From Heterohyrax brucei (Eukaryota > Chordata > Mammalia > Hyracoidea > Procaviidae): DNA of 64,000 nucleotides. Below, one piece after another: positions 53,258 through 64,000 of this stretch. The position numbers were made by a program, and so were the translations under genes. Each line of letters opens with the position of its first letter. Position 1 is the stretch's first letter. The notes beneath the pieces were generated by a model that did no database searches, was not told the DNA's origin, and was given only the letters and a program-made list of their open reading frames with translations. The DNA lies in the NCBI GenBank assembly GCA_028571685.1, contig CM053162.1, positions 68,808,351-68,872,350 on the forward strand, read 5' to 3'.

Positions 53258-53830
53258 AAACAATATCATAAATGGAGAAAGGATTGAGATTGTTAAGGAT
53301 TTCATTTTACTTGGTTCCACCATCAACGCTAGGGGAAGCAGCAGTCAAGAAATCAAAAGACAAATTGCATTGGAAAAATCTGCTGCAAAGTACCTCTTTA
53401 AAGTATTGAAAAGTAAAGATATCACCTTGAAGACTAAAGTGGGTCTGACCCTCGCCATGGTATTTTCACTTGCATCATATGCATGTGAAAGCTGGGCAGT
53501 GAATGAGGAGGAACAGAAGACGACGTGATGCTTCTGAATTGTGGTGCTGGAGAAGAATACTGAACGTACCACGGACTGACAAAAGGACGAACAGATCCAA
53601 AAGAAGTACAACCGGAGTTCTCCATGTTGGTAGGAGGGACCAGTCCCTGGAGAAGGACGTCATGCTAGGTAGAGTGAAGGGTCAGCAAAAACGATGAGAT
53701 GGATTGACACAGTGGCTGCAATGATGGCTTAGGCTTAAAAACGGTTGTGGATGTGGTGCAAGACCAGACAGTGTTTCATTCTGCTGCACCTATCAGTCAG
53801 AACTGACTCAACAGCACCTAACAAAAGCAA

Positions 53831-54054
53831 TACAGTGCATTAGTGAGGGAAGGGGAGAATTTTTTACTGTGAGAAATCATGCAGAACATGGTCAGGAGTG
53901 GCAAGGAAATGTGAGAGATTGGATTACAGACTGTGGCAAGCAACTAAGGGTTTGTATCACAGGAAACTATATGGGGCATCCCAAGGAGGGTCAGTTACAG
54001 ACCACAGCCATTGACAGCTGTGTGATAAAACAGGAACCAATAATGTAAAGAGCA
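53831..54054. other. Unassigned sequence
   Basis: Possibly part of an old dispersed repeat (CATGCAGAACATGGTCAGGA resembles 8630-8660). Not assigned. Confidence 0.3.
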
Positions 54055-54200
54055 AACTTACTGTCATAGAGCTGATTTTGACTCACAAGAGTGGATCCAC
54101 CCCCTAGGTTTCCAAGAAGTGGCTGGTGGACTCCAACAACTGACATTTTGGCTAACCAAAGAGCCAAGCTCTTAACCACTGAGCAACTGGGTCTCCAAAA
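54055..54200 (-). mobile_element. AfroSINE
   Basis: TACTGTCATAGAGCTGATTT, CCCCTAGGTTTCCAAGAAGT, AGCCAAGCTCTTAACCACTG and GCAACTGGGTCTCC. Confidence 0.85.
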
Positions 54201-54546
54201 TAGGAACAGCAATGTTAGAAACAGAATGAAATGATGTCTAGCAGGAACTCATGGATGCCAAGGCAGCCAACTGTGCAGACCGTCCAGCGGCACACAGCTG
54301 AATCCTCAGGAAAGCCTTCCTCCTCTGACGGGAACCAATGTATCCCTTGTACACACGCATGTTAGACTTGCTGTGTGCTCTTGATTATTCTCTGGATTTA
54401 TTAAAACATTGATATGTTCTGGCAAAATTTCTGCAGGAGCAGATCTCTCCTTTTCCTTAAATATTATAATAGATGTGAAAGTCAGGGCAATGCTACAGTT
54501 ATGGAAAAGAATACAATATTGTTTTTCTGTAACTTAGTTTAATTTG
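54201..54546. other. Unassigned sequence
   Basis: No recognisable feature. Confidence 0.4.
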
Positions 54547-54770
54547 AAAGATCCCTGGTGTGTCCAAGTTCAGACACTCAACTGCTAACCCAAAGGTCAG
54601 TGGTTCAAACCGACCCAGTGGCTCTGTGGGAGAACAACTTGACAAGCTGCTGCTGCTGTAACGAGTAAAACCTAGAAAACAGAATGGTGCAGGTCCACTC
54701 TGTCACATGGAGTTGTTGAGTCACCAAGGCCTCAGGGAGTGTTCACCTATAAACAACAAAAATGAACTTG
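54547..54770 (+). mobile_element. Older AfroSINE variant
   Basis: GATCCCTGGTGTGTCCAAGT, CTAACCCAAAGGTCAGTGGT, AATGGTGCAGGTCCACTCTG. A GCTGCTGCTG run lies in the body. Confidence 0.75.
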
Positions 54771-55607
54771 ATTTTGTTTTTAGACTTTGACTCAACAGAT
54801 GGTCAGAAAATGTTCATCAATTATTTACATTGCTGAAAAGTTACTATCGAAGAGGATCAGTGGATATCACCCCACCAGTCCTCTAAGCACTTATGAGGTT
54901 TTTAACATTTAACAGGCAACGGATCACTTATATAGTGATTGCATTTAAGAATTACAGAAAGCAAATCCATTGCCATAGAGTAGACTTAAAGATTAGTAGA
55001 GCTTTGTAGACCTCTGTTTTCTTCCATGGTTTTTAGTCATGGATTCTGTTAAGTAAAGTTAAACAGTCATTAAGAGTTGACTTCTCAGTACAATTCTTCA
55101 AAATAGTAGCCCTGCTTCATTTTGCCTGTGAAATAATTCTTTATTGCTTTGATTACCTACAAAAGTAATTATACCAAGAAACTTGATATAGCGTGACACA
55201 TCTTATCCGTTCATTAGTATGACACTGGGAGGTTCTCAGAATGTTATTTCTTAACCGATTGCTCAACAGAAGCTTTGACTATTTAGTTCCATAAACTTTC
55301 TAAGCCACATCCATATAAGCCAAGAAATACATATGCATTTGTGTGAGTGATATTACAGGATTCTTATAATCTGGAAGAATAAAAGCACAGTTCTTTCATC
55401 TGCATTCTGTCATAAAAATGAATGCATTGAAGGACTCATCATACGCAATGGGACAAGACATTGCACCAACTTTTATTGAAGTCCTCATGTGCACATATGA
55501 TCTCTTTCATTACGTGTTGTCACTCACTGTGAAGCTTCCATGACCAAGATACCCGAACATATGGCCTCTATCCTGTCTTACCCTCCTCTAAGCCTGTTAA
55601 AAATGAA
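54771..55607. other. Unassigned sequence
   Basis: No gene or repeat family recognised. Confidence 0.4.
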
Positions 55608-56456
55608 CTAAATAGGCTGTCACCCACACAGCTGTCCATTTTGTTGTACTGTGGAGGCTTGTGTGTTGCTGTGATGCTGGAAGCTTCGCGACTGGTGTTC
55701 AAATACCATCAGGGTCTTTCATGGTGGACAGATTTCAGCTGACTCCCAGACAAAGACAAACTAGGAAGAAGGATCCAGTGAAAACTTCTGAAAAGAATTA
55801 GCCAGTGAAAACAGTATGAATAGCAGCAGAAGACTGTCTGATATGCTGCTGCAAGGCGAGCCGCTTAGGTAGGAACTACACAAGAGACAACCGGGGAAGA
55901 CCTGCCCCCTCAAACTAGAACTGACCTCAGTGACACGGGTGGAGTCAAGTTTTCAGACTTTCATTTGCTGATGTGGCGTGACTCAAAATAAGAAGCAACA
56001 GCTTCAGATATCCAGTAGTAGGATCAATAGTAGGAACCTGGGATACATGAAGTAAGAATCTAGGATGAGTGGAAATCATCAAACATGAAATGGAACACAT
56101 GAGCATGGATAGTCATAGGCACGAGTGAGCTGAAGCGGACTGGTGTTGATCATTTTGAATGAGAAAATCGTGTGGTCATTTGGCGTGGCTACTATACTGG
56201 GAATGTCAATGTGAGGAAGAGTGATGTTGCTTTTATTGTCAAAAGGAACATTTCAAGATGTAACCGGAAGTACTGCACCATCAGTGATAGGATACTGTCC
56301 CTATGCCTACAAGGAAGGCCAGTTAGGACAACTATTATTCAGATTTACACACAGACTAGTAAGACTGATGATGAAGAAACTGAGGATTTTTATCAACTTC
56401 TGCCGTCTGAAATTGATAGAACATGCAATTAGGATGCATTTATAATTACCAGTGAT
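55608..56456 (+). mobile_element. RTE-clade LINE 5' region and endonuclease part, 3' half missing
   Basis: It starts with a 5' leader (CACCCACACAGCTGTCCATT, GTGATGCTGGAAGCTTCGCG) and continues into the endonuclease coding part: AGCTGAAGCGGACTGGTGTT, then the frame at 56172-56432, which includes DRILSLCLQGRPVRTTIIQI. It stops abruptly at CATTTATAATTACCAGTGAT. The rest of the element is absent, so a deletion rather than 5' truncation shaped it. It complements the other RTEs, which lack this end. Confidence 0.88.
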
Positions 56457-56681
56457 TAAAATCTGACAGAAATGAAGAAAGATTGGCGGTTGGATAATAT
56501 GGTCTTGGTGATAGAAATGATGCTGGAGATCCAGTGTCTGCTAAGGCACAGCAGCAAGCCAGATGCTGTTTCTCAAAAGAAGAGCAACTGTCTGGAGAGG
56601 ATGACAGTGTTTTGCTCCACAGTCCTAAGGGTCTGTCCTGTACTTCAATGATGAACCCCAAAACAAACAAACAAACCAAAA

Positions 56682-56834
56682 AACATTGCCATCAAGTCAA
56701 TTCTAATTCATAATAACCCCATAGGTCACGGTAGAACCACCCCATAGAGTTTCCAAGGAGCACCTGGCAGATTTGAACTGCCGATCTTTTGGTTAGCAGA
56801 TGCACTATTTAACCACTCTGTCATCAGGGTTTCT
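56682..56834 (-). mobile_element. AfroSINE inside the ERV
   Basis: CATTGCCATCAAGTCAATTC, AGTTTCCAAGGAGCACCTGG, GATTTGAACTGCCGATCTTT, terminal GTCATCAGGGTTTC. An AAAC-rich run precedes it. Confidence 0.93.
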
Positions 56835-58901
56835 GCTTCAACAATAGAGACTTGTTAAAGACATCAAAGAACATTTGCCACGGACACCTCATGTGCTATT
56901 GGACCTTCTAGATCGTATACCCCAAGTGCTAGGGCATCTTGCATGTCAACCTGGATCAGTTGCATAGCTTTCTTTAGTCTGGGCCCCACACAAAGCTATC
57001 ATCTTTCCAGATAACTCAGTAAAATGATCTGTGAAGCATGCCCAAGGAATATGTTACCTTCCATATCCAAAAAGGCTTACTGGATGGCTTTAGATGTAGG
57101 AGGGACGAAATGCAACAAGGTATATTTCACCTTTGAAGGAATGTCTAGGTAGGTCCCACACCAATGGACTGCTAGACATTTTACTGACCTGAAGGGCCCT
57201 AGAATTTTTGTCAGGTTTCTTCCCTACCCTATGACACACACAGTCTTGCCGATAAATCTAGAATAGTTACTACTTGTTGCTTGCTAGGTCTAATCAGCAT
57301 GATGTCATCAGTGCAATCGGCCAGGATGAGGTCTTCTAGAAGAAAAAGATAATAAAGTGATCAAGTCCCATGCAAACTATAACATAAGGCTGGAGAGTTG
57401 ATCTACTCCTCAAGTAGAAAAGTGAATGTATATTATCGGTATTACCAGCTGAAAGCAATCTTCTACCGGTGGTCTTTATGAACATATATCAAGACAAAAG
57501 CATTTGTAAAATCAAAACATTTGTAACAGGTACCACAAGATGTGTTAAGTTGCCATAGCAGTATAACTATCTTTAGAACAAATTGGAGTCACTTCTTTGT
57601 TATGTTTGTAATAACCCACTGTCATTCCCCAAGATCCATCTGCTTTCTGCACAGACCAAAAAGCTGAGTTGAAGGACGGTCACCAGCCCTGCATTCTTCA
57701 AGTCCTTGGTCACACTAATGTACGCAGTCCCTCCAAGGACATGGCATTGCTTTTGGTTTACTATTTTCCCAGATATAGGCATTTCTAAGACTTGGGGTTT
57801 CCTACCAAAATAATTCTCACTCCACTGGTTGAGGAACCAATGTGGGGCTTCTGGCAGTTGATTAGTACGTCTGTTCCAATTATGCATTCTGGAACTGTGG
57901 AAATTGTCATAGGATGTGCTCAGGAACCAACTGGACCCACTGTGAGGTAATCCTGATCCCCAAACATACTGGTCACCAGACCTCCATACAAAACTTCTCT
58001 GACTGGTGAAACAATGAGATTTTAGGTCTCTCGAGATTAGCGTGAGTTCAGAGCTAGTACCCAGTAATCTCTAAAATATTTGATTATTTCGTATTCCTTA
58101 ATCCATAGTCACCCTGTTTAAAGGTGATATGTGCTTTTGGAGGAGATTGGGAGAAAGATTAACAGTGTGTGTTTTGGGCAGTATAGTGTCATCCTTCCTC
58201 AACGGCAGCCAGCCTTGCTTCACTGAAGGGGGTATGGGTCTGTTTGCTGGCTTGAGTCTGGGAATCGATGGAGATACTACAATTTCCTGTTTTGATGATT
58301 CAAGTTAGGCTTTTGTTCCCTTGACCTAGAACTCTTCTGCTTATACACATCAAGAAAAAATGTAGGAGATGTTCCATCTTATTTTACTCCTAGGGACACC
58401 GTGATGGCTTAGTCACTAGTAGAGGTCTCTTTGAGTCAAGTTACTCTGTTTACTGATTTGATTGTGTTGTTCATAATGGTAACCACATTACCTGGGCTTT
58501 GACAAGTAAATGTTGCTAGGCTCTCATCAATCATCCCCACTGAGTTTAAGTTTCTCAGTTTAGTGGTAGCAGTCTCCACTGTGATGTCTGAGCTACAGAG
58601 AAGTGTGATCACAGTGTCCTTTGAGGATGTCAAAGCTGCCTTCACAAATTCATGGTAAAAGATGTGACCCCTAGACACTCCCACAGTGGGTAGGTGGGTG
58701 TGACATGATAAATCTCTTCTAACATTCCAATCTCCCTAAACTTTAAATTTCATCATCTAAAACATACCAAGGCAGTCCTGGTATTTTATTTCCATTTATA
58801 TAAGCCACTTTCTGATGTATGTTTCAACCAACCAACTAAATAAATGGCTGGATTCCTTTCTAGTCACTCTAGCTTAAATACTGAGTGTTCATCTTCTGCT
58901 T

Positions 58902-59058
58902 AAGCCAAAGCTGAGTGCCGTTGAGTCGGATCTGACTCATGGAGACCCTAGGGGCCAGGATAGAACTGACCCCCAGAGAATTCAAGGAGCACTTGGTGGA
59001 TTTGAACTGCCGACCTTGTGGTTAGCAGTGGTAGCACGTAACCCACTACACTGCTTAG
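58902..59058 (-). mobile_element. AfroSINE, younger subfamily, inside the ERV
   Basis: AAGCCAAAGCTGAGTGCCGT, GACTCATGGAGACCCTAGGG, GATTTGAACTGCCGACCTTG, CACTACACTGCT. It carries in full-length form the same GCC-AAG-TGCCGT terminus as the micro-fragments. Confidence 0.93.
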
Positions 59059-60062
59059 TGGACTCATATGAATAAATTTTTCCTGATCCAAATGTGTCCT
59101 CCTTCTCTCATTAGCTTATACCCTTAATATCCATCCCCACACCAATTCCCCAGATTTCTGTTGTGAAGATTAGAAAACTATGTAGTGACTTTGCAGGGTA
59201 GCACATCTCCTTATATTTTACACTGCATCCTTATCTTGAGGGCTGGCTGGGACTTATGTCTAGTTATGAGTCTAGAAGCAAAGGCAAGTATTGTGATTGG
59301 CTCCTGAGGAGAATCAGGATTATATTTTAAGGCAGCTTCCTGAGAAGCAACCCTAACAGTTTCTTCAGACAAAGCTGGGTTAATCTCTTCATACATTGGT
59401 AGAAGAGCTGCTCCTACTGGTTTTGAAGCATTAGCAGAATTTATGAGCTTAGTGGTTCCTGCTGGATCAGTATCTGCTTATATGTCCCCATTCTAATTTC
59501 CATCTTCTCATTTCTTCCCAAATAATGCTTTCACTTTAACATTAATCTCTTTGCAAGTTTGAAAATCTATTTGTTTTGTAATTCTAACATTTTGGAATGA
59601 GACTGAGTTTATCTCTCAGGAATTTCAACTTTCGGTTACTGGACACGTTTACTTTCCGTGCACACATAGCGGCTTGTGTGGCCTCTGTACAACACTTTTG
59701 CTGAGAATTTCAAGTACTGAGTTGATCCTTTTATTTACCTAATTTGCCCAGGGAAGTTAAGAGCAACCAGCCTATGTCATTATGTTCAATAGTTTGACGA
59801 GATGTTTTAAGGTATCAAATACTGATTGCTCAGAGTAGTTAGTCTCATAAATGTTTGATTAAGCATATTCTGTGGTGACATTTCACATATCTGTACTGCC
59901 ACTTCATGCAATGGGCTATCGGCACCCTCATTACTTCTGGAAATAGAGTTGCTAGTGTCTTTAACTGGATTTGAGAAGTAATCAAAGAAACCCCAAAACA
60001 AATTTAGAAAACTCATCTATGAAATTCTGTTTCTCCAGAGACATTCTGGGTACCAAAATCTG

Positions 60063-60660
60063 TCTTAGGGTTCACTAAAGAAACAGAATCAGTAATATAG
60101 GGAAGTTTACTTTTAGAGAATTGGTTAAGGCAATCACGTGAGCTGCCAAGAATAAAACCTCCAGGTCAGGAGACCACCTGATGATTCTGACAATCTTGTG
60201 TCTCAAAACTGGTGGTCCAGGTAGTGGGGAAGAAAAGGAATTCTGACTCCCACAAGTATGTAGAGTCTAGAGGAAGACTTTTGTCTCAGAGCACTTACTA
60301 TGTTGCTCTTAAGGTTTTCAGCTGACTGGATGTGAGCCACTCCCATTACAGAGTGACATGCTCCACTTAACGCGTTCAGATTGAAATATCTGCTATTGTT
60401 GTTAATTGCTGTCAAGTCAGCCCAGAATCATGGAAATCTGCGAAAATCAGGATTAAACTGTTGTCATCCATACAGTTTTCATTGGCTGATTTTTGGAAGT
60501 AGATTTCTGGCCTTTCTTTCAGAATGTCTTCCCCTTGAAGCGTATCTAAACCCTGAGACAATCACCTGCAAATAATTCATAACAACAGCTAAACAGGTAT
60601 CTGATTAAACAACTAGGCACTATAGTCTACCCAAGCTGACATAAAACTACCCATCACTGG
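60063..60660 (-). mobile_element. MLT2-like LTR adjoining the ERV-L, with a nested SINE
   Basis: TTAGGGTTCACTAAAGAAAC opens it in reverse. CTCTTAAGGTTTTCAGCTGA and CCCAAGCTGACATAAAACTA, near the far end, match the LTR at 7428-7905 in order. It lies at the 5' side of the minus-strand ERV, as a 5' LTR should. A long-form SINE (60396-60560) interrupts it. Confidence 0.7.
60396..60560 (-). mobile_element. Long-form AfroSINE-related SINE, partial
   Basis: TTGTTAATTGCTGTCAAGTC, AACTGTTGTCATCCATACAG, TTCATTGGCTGATTTTTGGA and AGTAGATTTCTGGCCTTTCT follow the longer SINE body. It breaks the LTR into two. Confidence 0.7.
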
Positions 60661-61450
60661 AATCCCGCCAACCTCATCCTGTGTGCTTCTTCATTTGTCT
60701 GGATCTTTTTGCTCTAATGAAACTGTAATAGTAAGTAGAGTGTTTTCCTGAGTTCTGAGTCATTCTGGCAAATTAGCAGCCCCAAGAGGTGAATGAGCAT
60801 CCCTACATTTATAGGCAGTTGGTCATAAATAAAATATTGATGGGTTCCCTGTACTTACAGCTTGTATCCTGACATAGAAGGACCCCCAAAAATGTTAGGC
60901 AGCAGGACACAGATGATAGTGTCATGGGTACCTGTGTCTCATGGCTGAAGTCTTGAGCAGACTTGGCAATTTAGAAGACTATGACCTTTGATTTGTGATA
61001 GCTGGCCAAGCTCTGCTGGTGAAGATCAGACGGAGAAGATACTTGTAGTTGTAATTAGTATCAGAGAGGATATTTACATTTAGAGTTAAAGTTGGCCCAG
61101 AAAAGTCAGAGACAGCTTTTCTATTTGCAACACCTTTATTCCTAAACCAGACAATGGCCTTTTTATACTTCAGTCAATCTCTGGAGTCCCCCGCCTATAT
61201 TAAGTATTAAATTAATGTTATTTAATCTTTAAATCTATCTTTTGAAAAGCACAGTTGTTTGTTTACTTATTTTTCCAAGTTTTTCAGCTATCTTGGCTCC
61301 TAATATCAGAATCTTTTCTCTGGGTTCATATTTCTTGTGAATGAACTGTGTCTTTAAGCAGTTAATTTTGTTGAACATACATTCATGGTGAACAAATGAA
61401 ATGTAACGTGTGTTTTGAAACACTCTGGTAAATTGTAGTTTAACATTATT
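60661..61450. other. Unassigned sequence
   Basis: Possibly more old LTR-type sequence near 60800-60990 (TTATAGGCAGTTGGTCATAA, GTGTCATGGGTACCTGTGTC). Not assigned. Confidence 0.35.
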
Positions 61451-62645
61451 GTGAATACCTTTGAGTCAGCTCTGACTCAGTAACACTATGTTTAAAAAAA
61501 AAAAAAAACAGTGCCATTGAGTCAATTTTGACTCATAGTGACCCTATAGGACAGAGTAGAACTGCCCCATAGAGTTTCCAAGGAGAGCTTGGTGGATTTG
61601 AACTGCAGATTTGAACTGCAGACCTCTGGGTTAGCAGCTTTAGCACTTAACCACTGCACCACCAGGGTCTCCATGGCATATTGCACAACTATTGCTCACA
61701 GTAATTACTCATTTCAATCCCATTTTGCAGCCACTGTGCTCATTTCCTTTTTTCCCAGTCTTCCTCTTTTTTTCTCAGAGCCTGGCTTTACTAAGCATGT
61801 CATGGGTCCCCCTGATAACATGTCCAAAATAAGCAAGACGAAGTCTCACCACCCACTCCTCTGAGAACACTGGCTGTACCTCTTTCAAAACAGATGTATT
61901 CCTTCTTTTGCCAGTTTGTGGTGTATATACTCTTCTTTGCCAATGCCACAATTCAACTATATTGATTCTTGTGCAGTCGTCCTTTTATATTGTGTAATTT
62001 TCACATTCATATGAGGATACTGAAAATACCATGGCTTATATTAAGCCCATCTTAGCCATCAAAGTGATGTCTTTGCTGTTTGACTCCTTAAAGAGGTCTT
62101 CTGTAACAGATTTGCCCAATACAATATATTCTTACATCTCTTGACTGCTGCTTCCATGGGCATTGATTGTTGATCCAAAAAGAATGAAATTCTTGACAAC
62201 TTTAATATGATGTGAGGAATGTTATTTCTTTCTGTTGAGGTGTAATCCACACTGAAGGCTACAGTGTTTGGTCTTTATCAATAAATGCTTCAAATACTGT
62301 TCACTTTCAACAGACAAGATTGTGTCATCTGCATGTTACAGGTTGTTGATGAATTTTCCTCAAATCCTGACACCCCTTTCTTCATCTAGTCCAGCTTCTC
62401 ATACTATTTGCTCCACACAGGTTATAGAAGTGCAGTGAAAGGGTACAAGTCTGCTGCACATCCTTTCGGATTGTAAATCGTGCATTATCCCTTTGTTCTG
62501 CTTGAACAACTACTTCTCTATCTGTGTACAAATTCTGTATGAGTACAACTAAGTCTTCTGGAATGTCCATTCCTACCGATGTTATCCATAGTTTGTAACG
62601 ACTACAAGAAAAGTCAAGGTAGTTGTCATTTTCTGTCAACTCTTT
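61451..62645 (-). mobile_element. RTE-clade LINE, minus strand, split by an AfroSINE
   Basis: The 3' end at 61451 (CCTTTGAGTCAGCTCTGACT) is followed, after the SINE, by GCAGCCACTGTGCTCATTTC, CCCCTGATAACATGTCCAAA, TGCTGCTTCCATGGGCATTG and ATTGTGTCATCTGCATGTTA. It is colinear with 9257-9743 plus 16369-17000. Strongly decayed. Confidence 0.88.
61500..61675 (-). mobile_element. AfroSINE nested in RTE, with an internal 13-bp tandem duplication
   Basis: A-run at 61495-61509 (outside the usual tail order), GTGCCATTGAGTCAATTTTG, GACCCTATAGGACAGAGTAG, GCACCACCAGGGTCTCC. GATTTGAACTGCA is repeated exactly at 61595-61607 and 61608-61620, in the tRNA-derived head region. Confidence 0.94.
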
Positions 62646-64000
62646 GAAAATAATATCCATGAACTTTTGGAGTTTCTGTCAGAAGACTCGTGATCTACTT
62701 GTGAACCTTCAGATTTTTCTCCCTAGCTGTTTTGAAGAGTTATTTGTATCTTTTTGTCAGGCGGTTTCACTGTGTGCCTAGGTGTGTGGTTATTTATTCA
62801 TTGGCTTCTCCTCATCAATACTCTCCGTCTATGTGCTTGGTGGTCGTGTCGCTCACTGATTCAGAGAACCACTCAGACGCGATTTCTTAACACAGCACCT
62901 CTCCATCATTTTCGTCTCATTTTTTTTCTTTTGAAACTCTCCCTATTTCTAATTTGAAACATTTCAGCTTATATTCCATTTTTCTTAGCTTTTTTCTGAT
63001 CCCATTTTGGCCTTTTCTTCTTCATCGTGATACTGTTCAACAGCTTTCTCTACTCCTGGGGCCCGTCCAAAAAGGATCACAGTCTTTGTCTTTTTCTATG
63101 ATAACAGTTTTTAATTTCCAGGATTTCTAATTGGTGCGCAAATACCTCACTCTTGGCTGATTTGTATCTACCTGTTTTGCGTTTCGTAATTTCCTGTTGG
63201 TGGCTTGTGGACTTTATCTCTTCCTTTATCTCTCTGAGTAGTTTAAGGAGATTCACGTTAGCGTTCTTTCCAGAAGATTGCTGTATTATCTGAATATCCT
63301 CCTAAGTTAATTCTCTTTGTTGAATTTTTTTTTTTTTGGCTATTTTTAAAGTTATTAGTTTGTCTTATATCTCTGAAGAACTTAATATGGCAATTCTTTG
63401 CAAAGAGGTGTTGGTGTACATGTGTGTGCACATTTATTTTCTTTATGTTCCACCTGGCAGCTGCCACTCTGCAAAGTGGGATCCTGCACTTAGAAATCAG
63501 TTCTGAAAGGGGAGTTTCAAGGCTCTCATCCTTAGAGATCATTTCCGGTTCTGCATGGCTTACCCTGGTCCCAGTTGGCAGCAGACTGAGGCAATGATTT
63601 TACCTTATTCTTTCTTTCTTTTTTCTTTTTTAACATTTAGTTAAGTAAATGGGGAAACTTTGCCCCAGTATGGTGTTTTAAGATCTTACCATTTGCCACA
63701 TAATGGCAAGCCATAGCGTTCTTTCTTATACACAGTAAATCCTCAAAATGCTTCTACCTGCTTTTGATCAGTAGCTTTACAGAACTGTTGCTTCAAGCTT
63801 TATTGAATGATTTGAGTTTTGGTTCCGTTTTCATGGGCACATCAGGGTAGTGCAGCAGTGCTTTAACTCTCGTTGTCGTGTAGCTACAGCCAAGGAGGAA
63901 AGGGAGTCCACATAAAGTCACTCCACTGTGTAGACCAGCATTCATAACCATAAGCATTTTGAATTCTTTCAAATTCAAAGAAGTGCATTCAATACATTAC
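62646..64000. other. Unassigned sequence
   Basis: AT-rich, with poly-T tracts at 63326-63339 and 63610-63630. Frames such as 62754-62957 and 63258-63542 show no family features. It may hold old L1-related DNA, but I cannot support that. Confidence 0.35.

Larger units (their letters stand above)
51805..53830 (+). mobile_element. RTE-clade LINE, 5'-truncated, with a complete 3' end
   Basis: About 2 kb, the best-preserved RTE here. It runs from CACTAATGACTGAAGACCAG through polymerase motifs. At 52631-52858 the frame includes SQVGFRKGSGTRDISVDVRW and YPKAFNRVDHNKLW; the catalytic-box equivalent around 53080-53100 is frameshifted. It ends ACTGACTCAACAGCACCTAA with an AAC-rich tail. Two SINE micro-fragments (52193-52217, 53217-53257) interrupt it. 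Several stops make it inactive. Confidence 0.95.
56457..60062 (-). mobile_element. Endogenous retrovirus internal region, ERV-L type, decayed
   Basis: Minus-strand order: gag-like region (about 58400-60060), then protease to reverse transcriptase (about 57200-58100), then an RNase H-like part (about 56457-56930). In the 57600-57887 frame GKIVNQKQCHVLGGTA and, after a shift, a degraded DGSWGMTV-type block mark the start of the polymerase. The YxDD box survives only as CTDDIML near 57310. RPLGLWSKTLSSS and SSFEKQHLACCCAL (56446-56679) mark the RNase H area. Many stops and frameshifts and two SINE insertions show it is inert. No env-like frame is seen. The left LTR is missing where the RTE begins. 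Confidence 0.82.

Noticed and set aside
55460-55600. Possible short exon-like frame before the RTE 5' end
   Set aside because: No splice-site pair or protein family is recognisable and the frames are short.
1-64000. CRISPR arrays, bacterial operons, insertion sequences
   Set aside because: None seen. The sequence is vertebrate, with SINE, LINE and LTR content and no regular spaced direct repeats.

Overview
The window is mammalian nuclear DNA with no protein-coding gene that I can support. The repeats point to Afrotheria, most likely a paenungulate such as an elephant. More than 30 copies or fragments of the tRNA-headed AfroSINE lie on both strands. They carry the phrases 'CCCTGGTGGCATAGTGG', 'CTAACCAAAAGGTC' and 'GAGTCGGAATCGACTC'. 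There are also several long pieces of an RTE-clade (BovB-related) LINE whose 3' end resembles the AfroSINE tail. Almost every long open frame is a decayed transposon frame or lies inside a repeat. Species is inferred from these families only. || Layout. 1-6.7 kb: old L1 remnants riddled by younger insertions (an L1 3'-UTR fragment, an RTE 3' end, a fold-back mariner element, several AfroSINEs). 6.7-9.25 kb: mostly unassigned, with an MLT2-like LTR and an ancient dispersed repeat. 9.26-19.4 kb: a nested composite. A minus-strand RTE is split by a full-length minus-strand L1 (about 6.6 kb, with matching target-site duplications) and again by a short 5'-truncated L1, and is followed by a plus-strand RTE 3' end. 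19.4-23.9 kb: mostly single-copy-looking, AT-rich sequence with a possible conserved non-coding element near 22.1-22.3 kb. 23.9-30.3 kb: AfroSINEs, a MIR, two solo LTRs each with its own 5-bp duplication, and a tiny rearranged SINE insertion. 30.3-41.7 kb: AfroSINEs in otherwise unassigned sequence, a small CpG-rich patch at 33.3-33.5 kb and a second fold-back mariner. 41.7-54.8 kb: three RTE copies, further SINEs, and a 180-bp local duplication lodged inside an AfroSINE. 55.6-60.7 kb: the 5' half of an RTE abutting a decayed minus-strand ERV-L-type provirus and its MLT2-like LTR. 61.4-62.6 kb: a minus-strand RTE interrupted by an AfroSINE. || How the parts relate. RTE and L1 are the probable sources of reverse transcriptase for the SINEs, since RTE and the AfroSINE share a 3' tail. 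All LINE and ERV frames seen here carry stops or frameshifts, so nothing in the window looks able to move by itself. The most unusual signals are structural: the palindromic mariner family, the tandem-monomer 5' UTR and alternative 3' end of the L1, the duplication inside a SINE, and a class of 25-60 bp SINE-end insertions.
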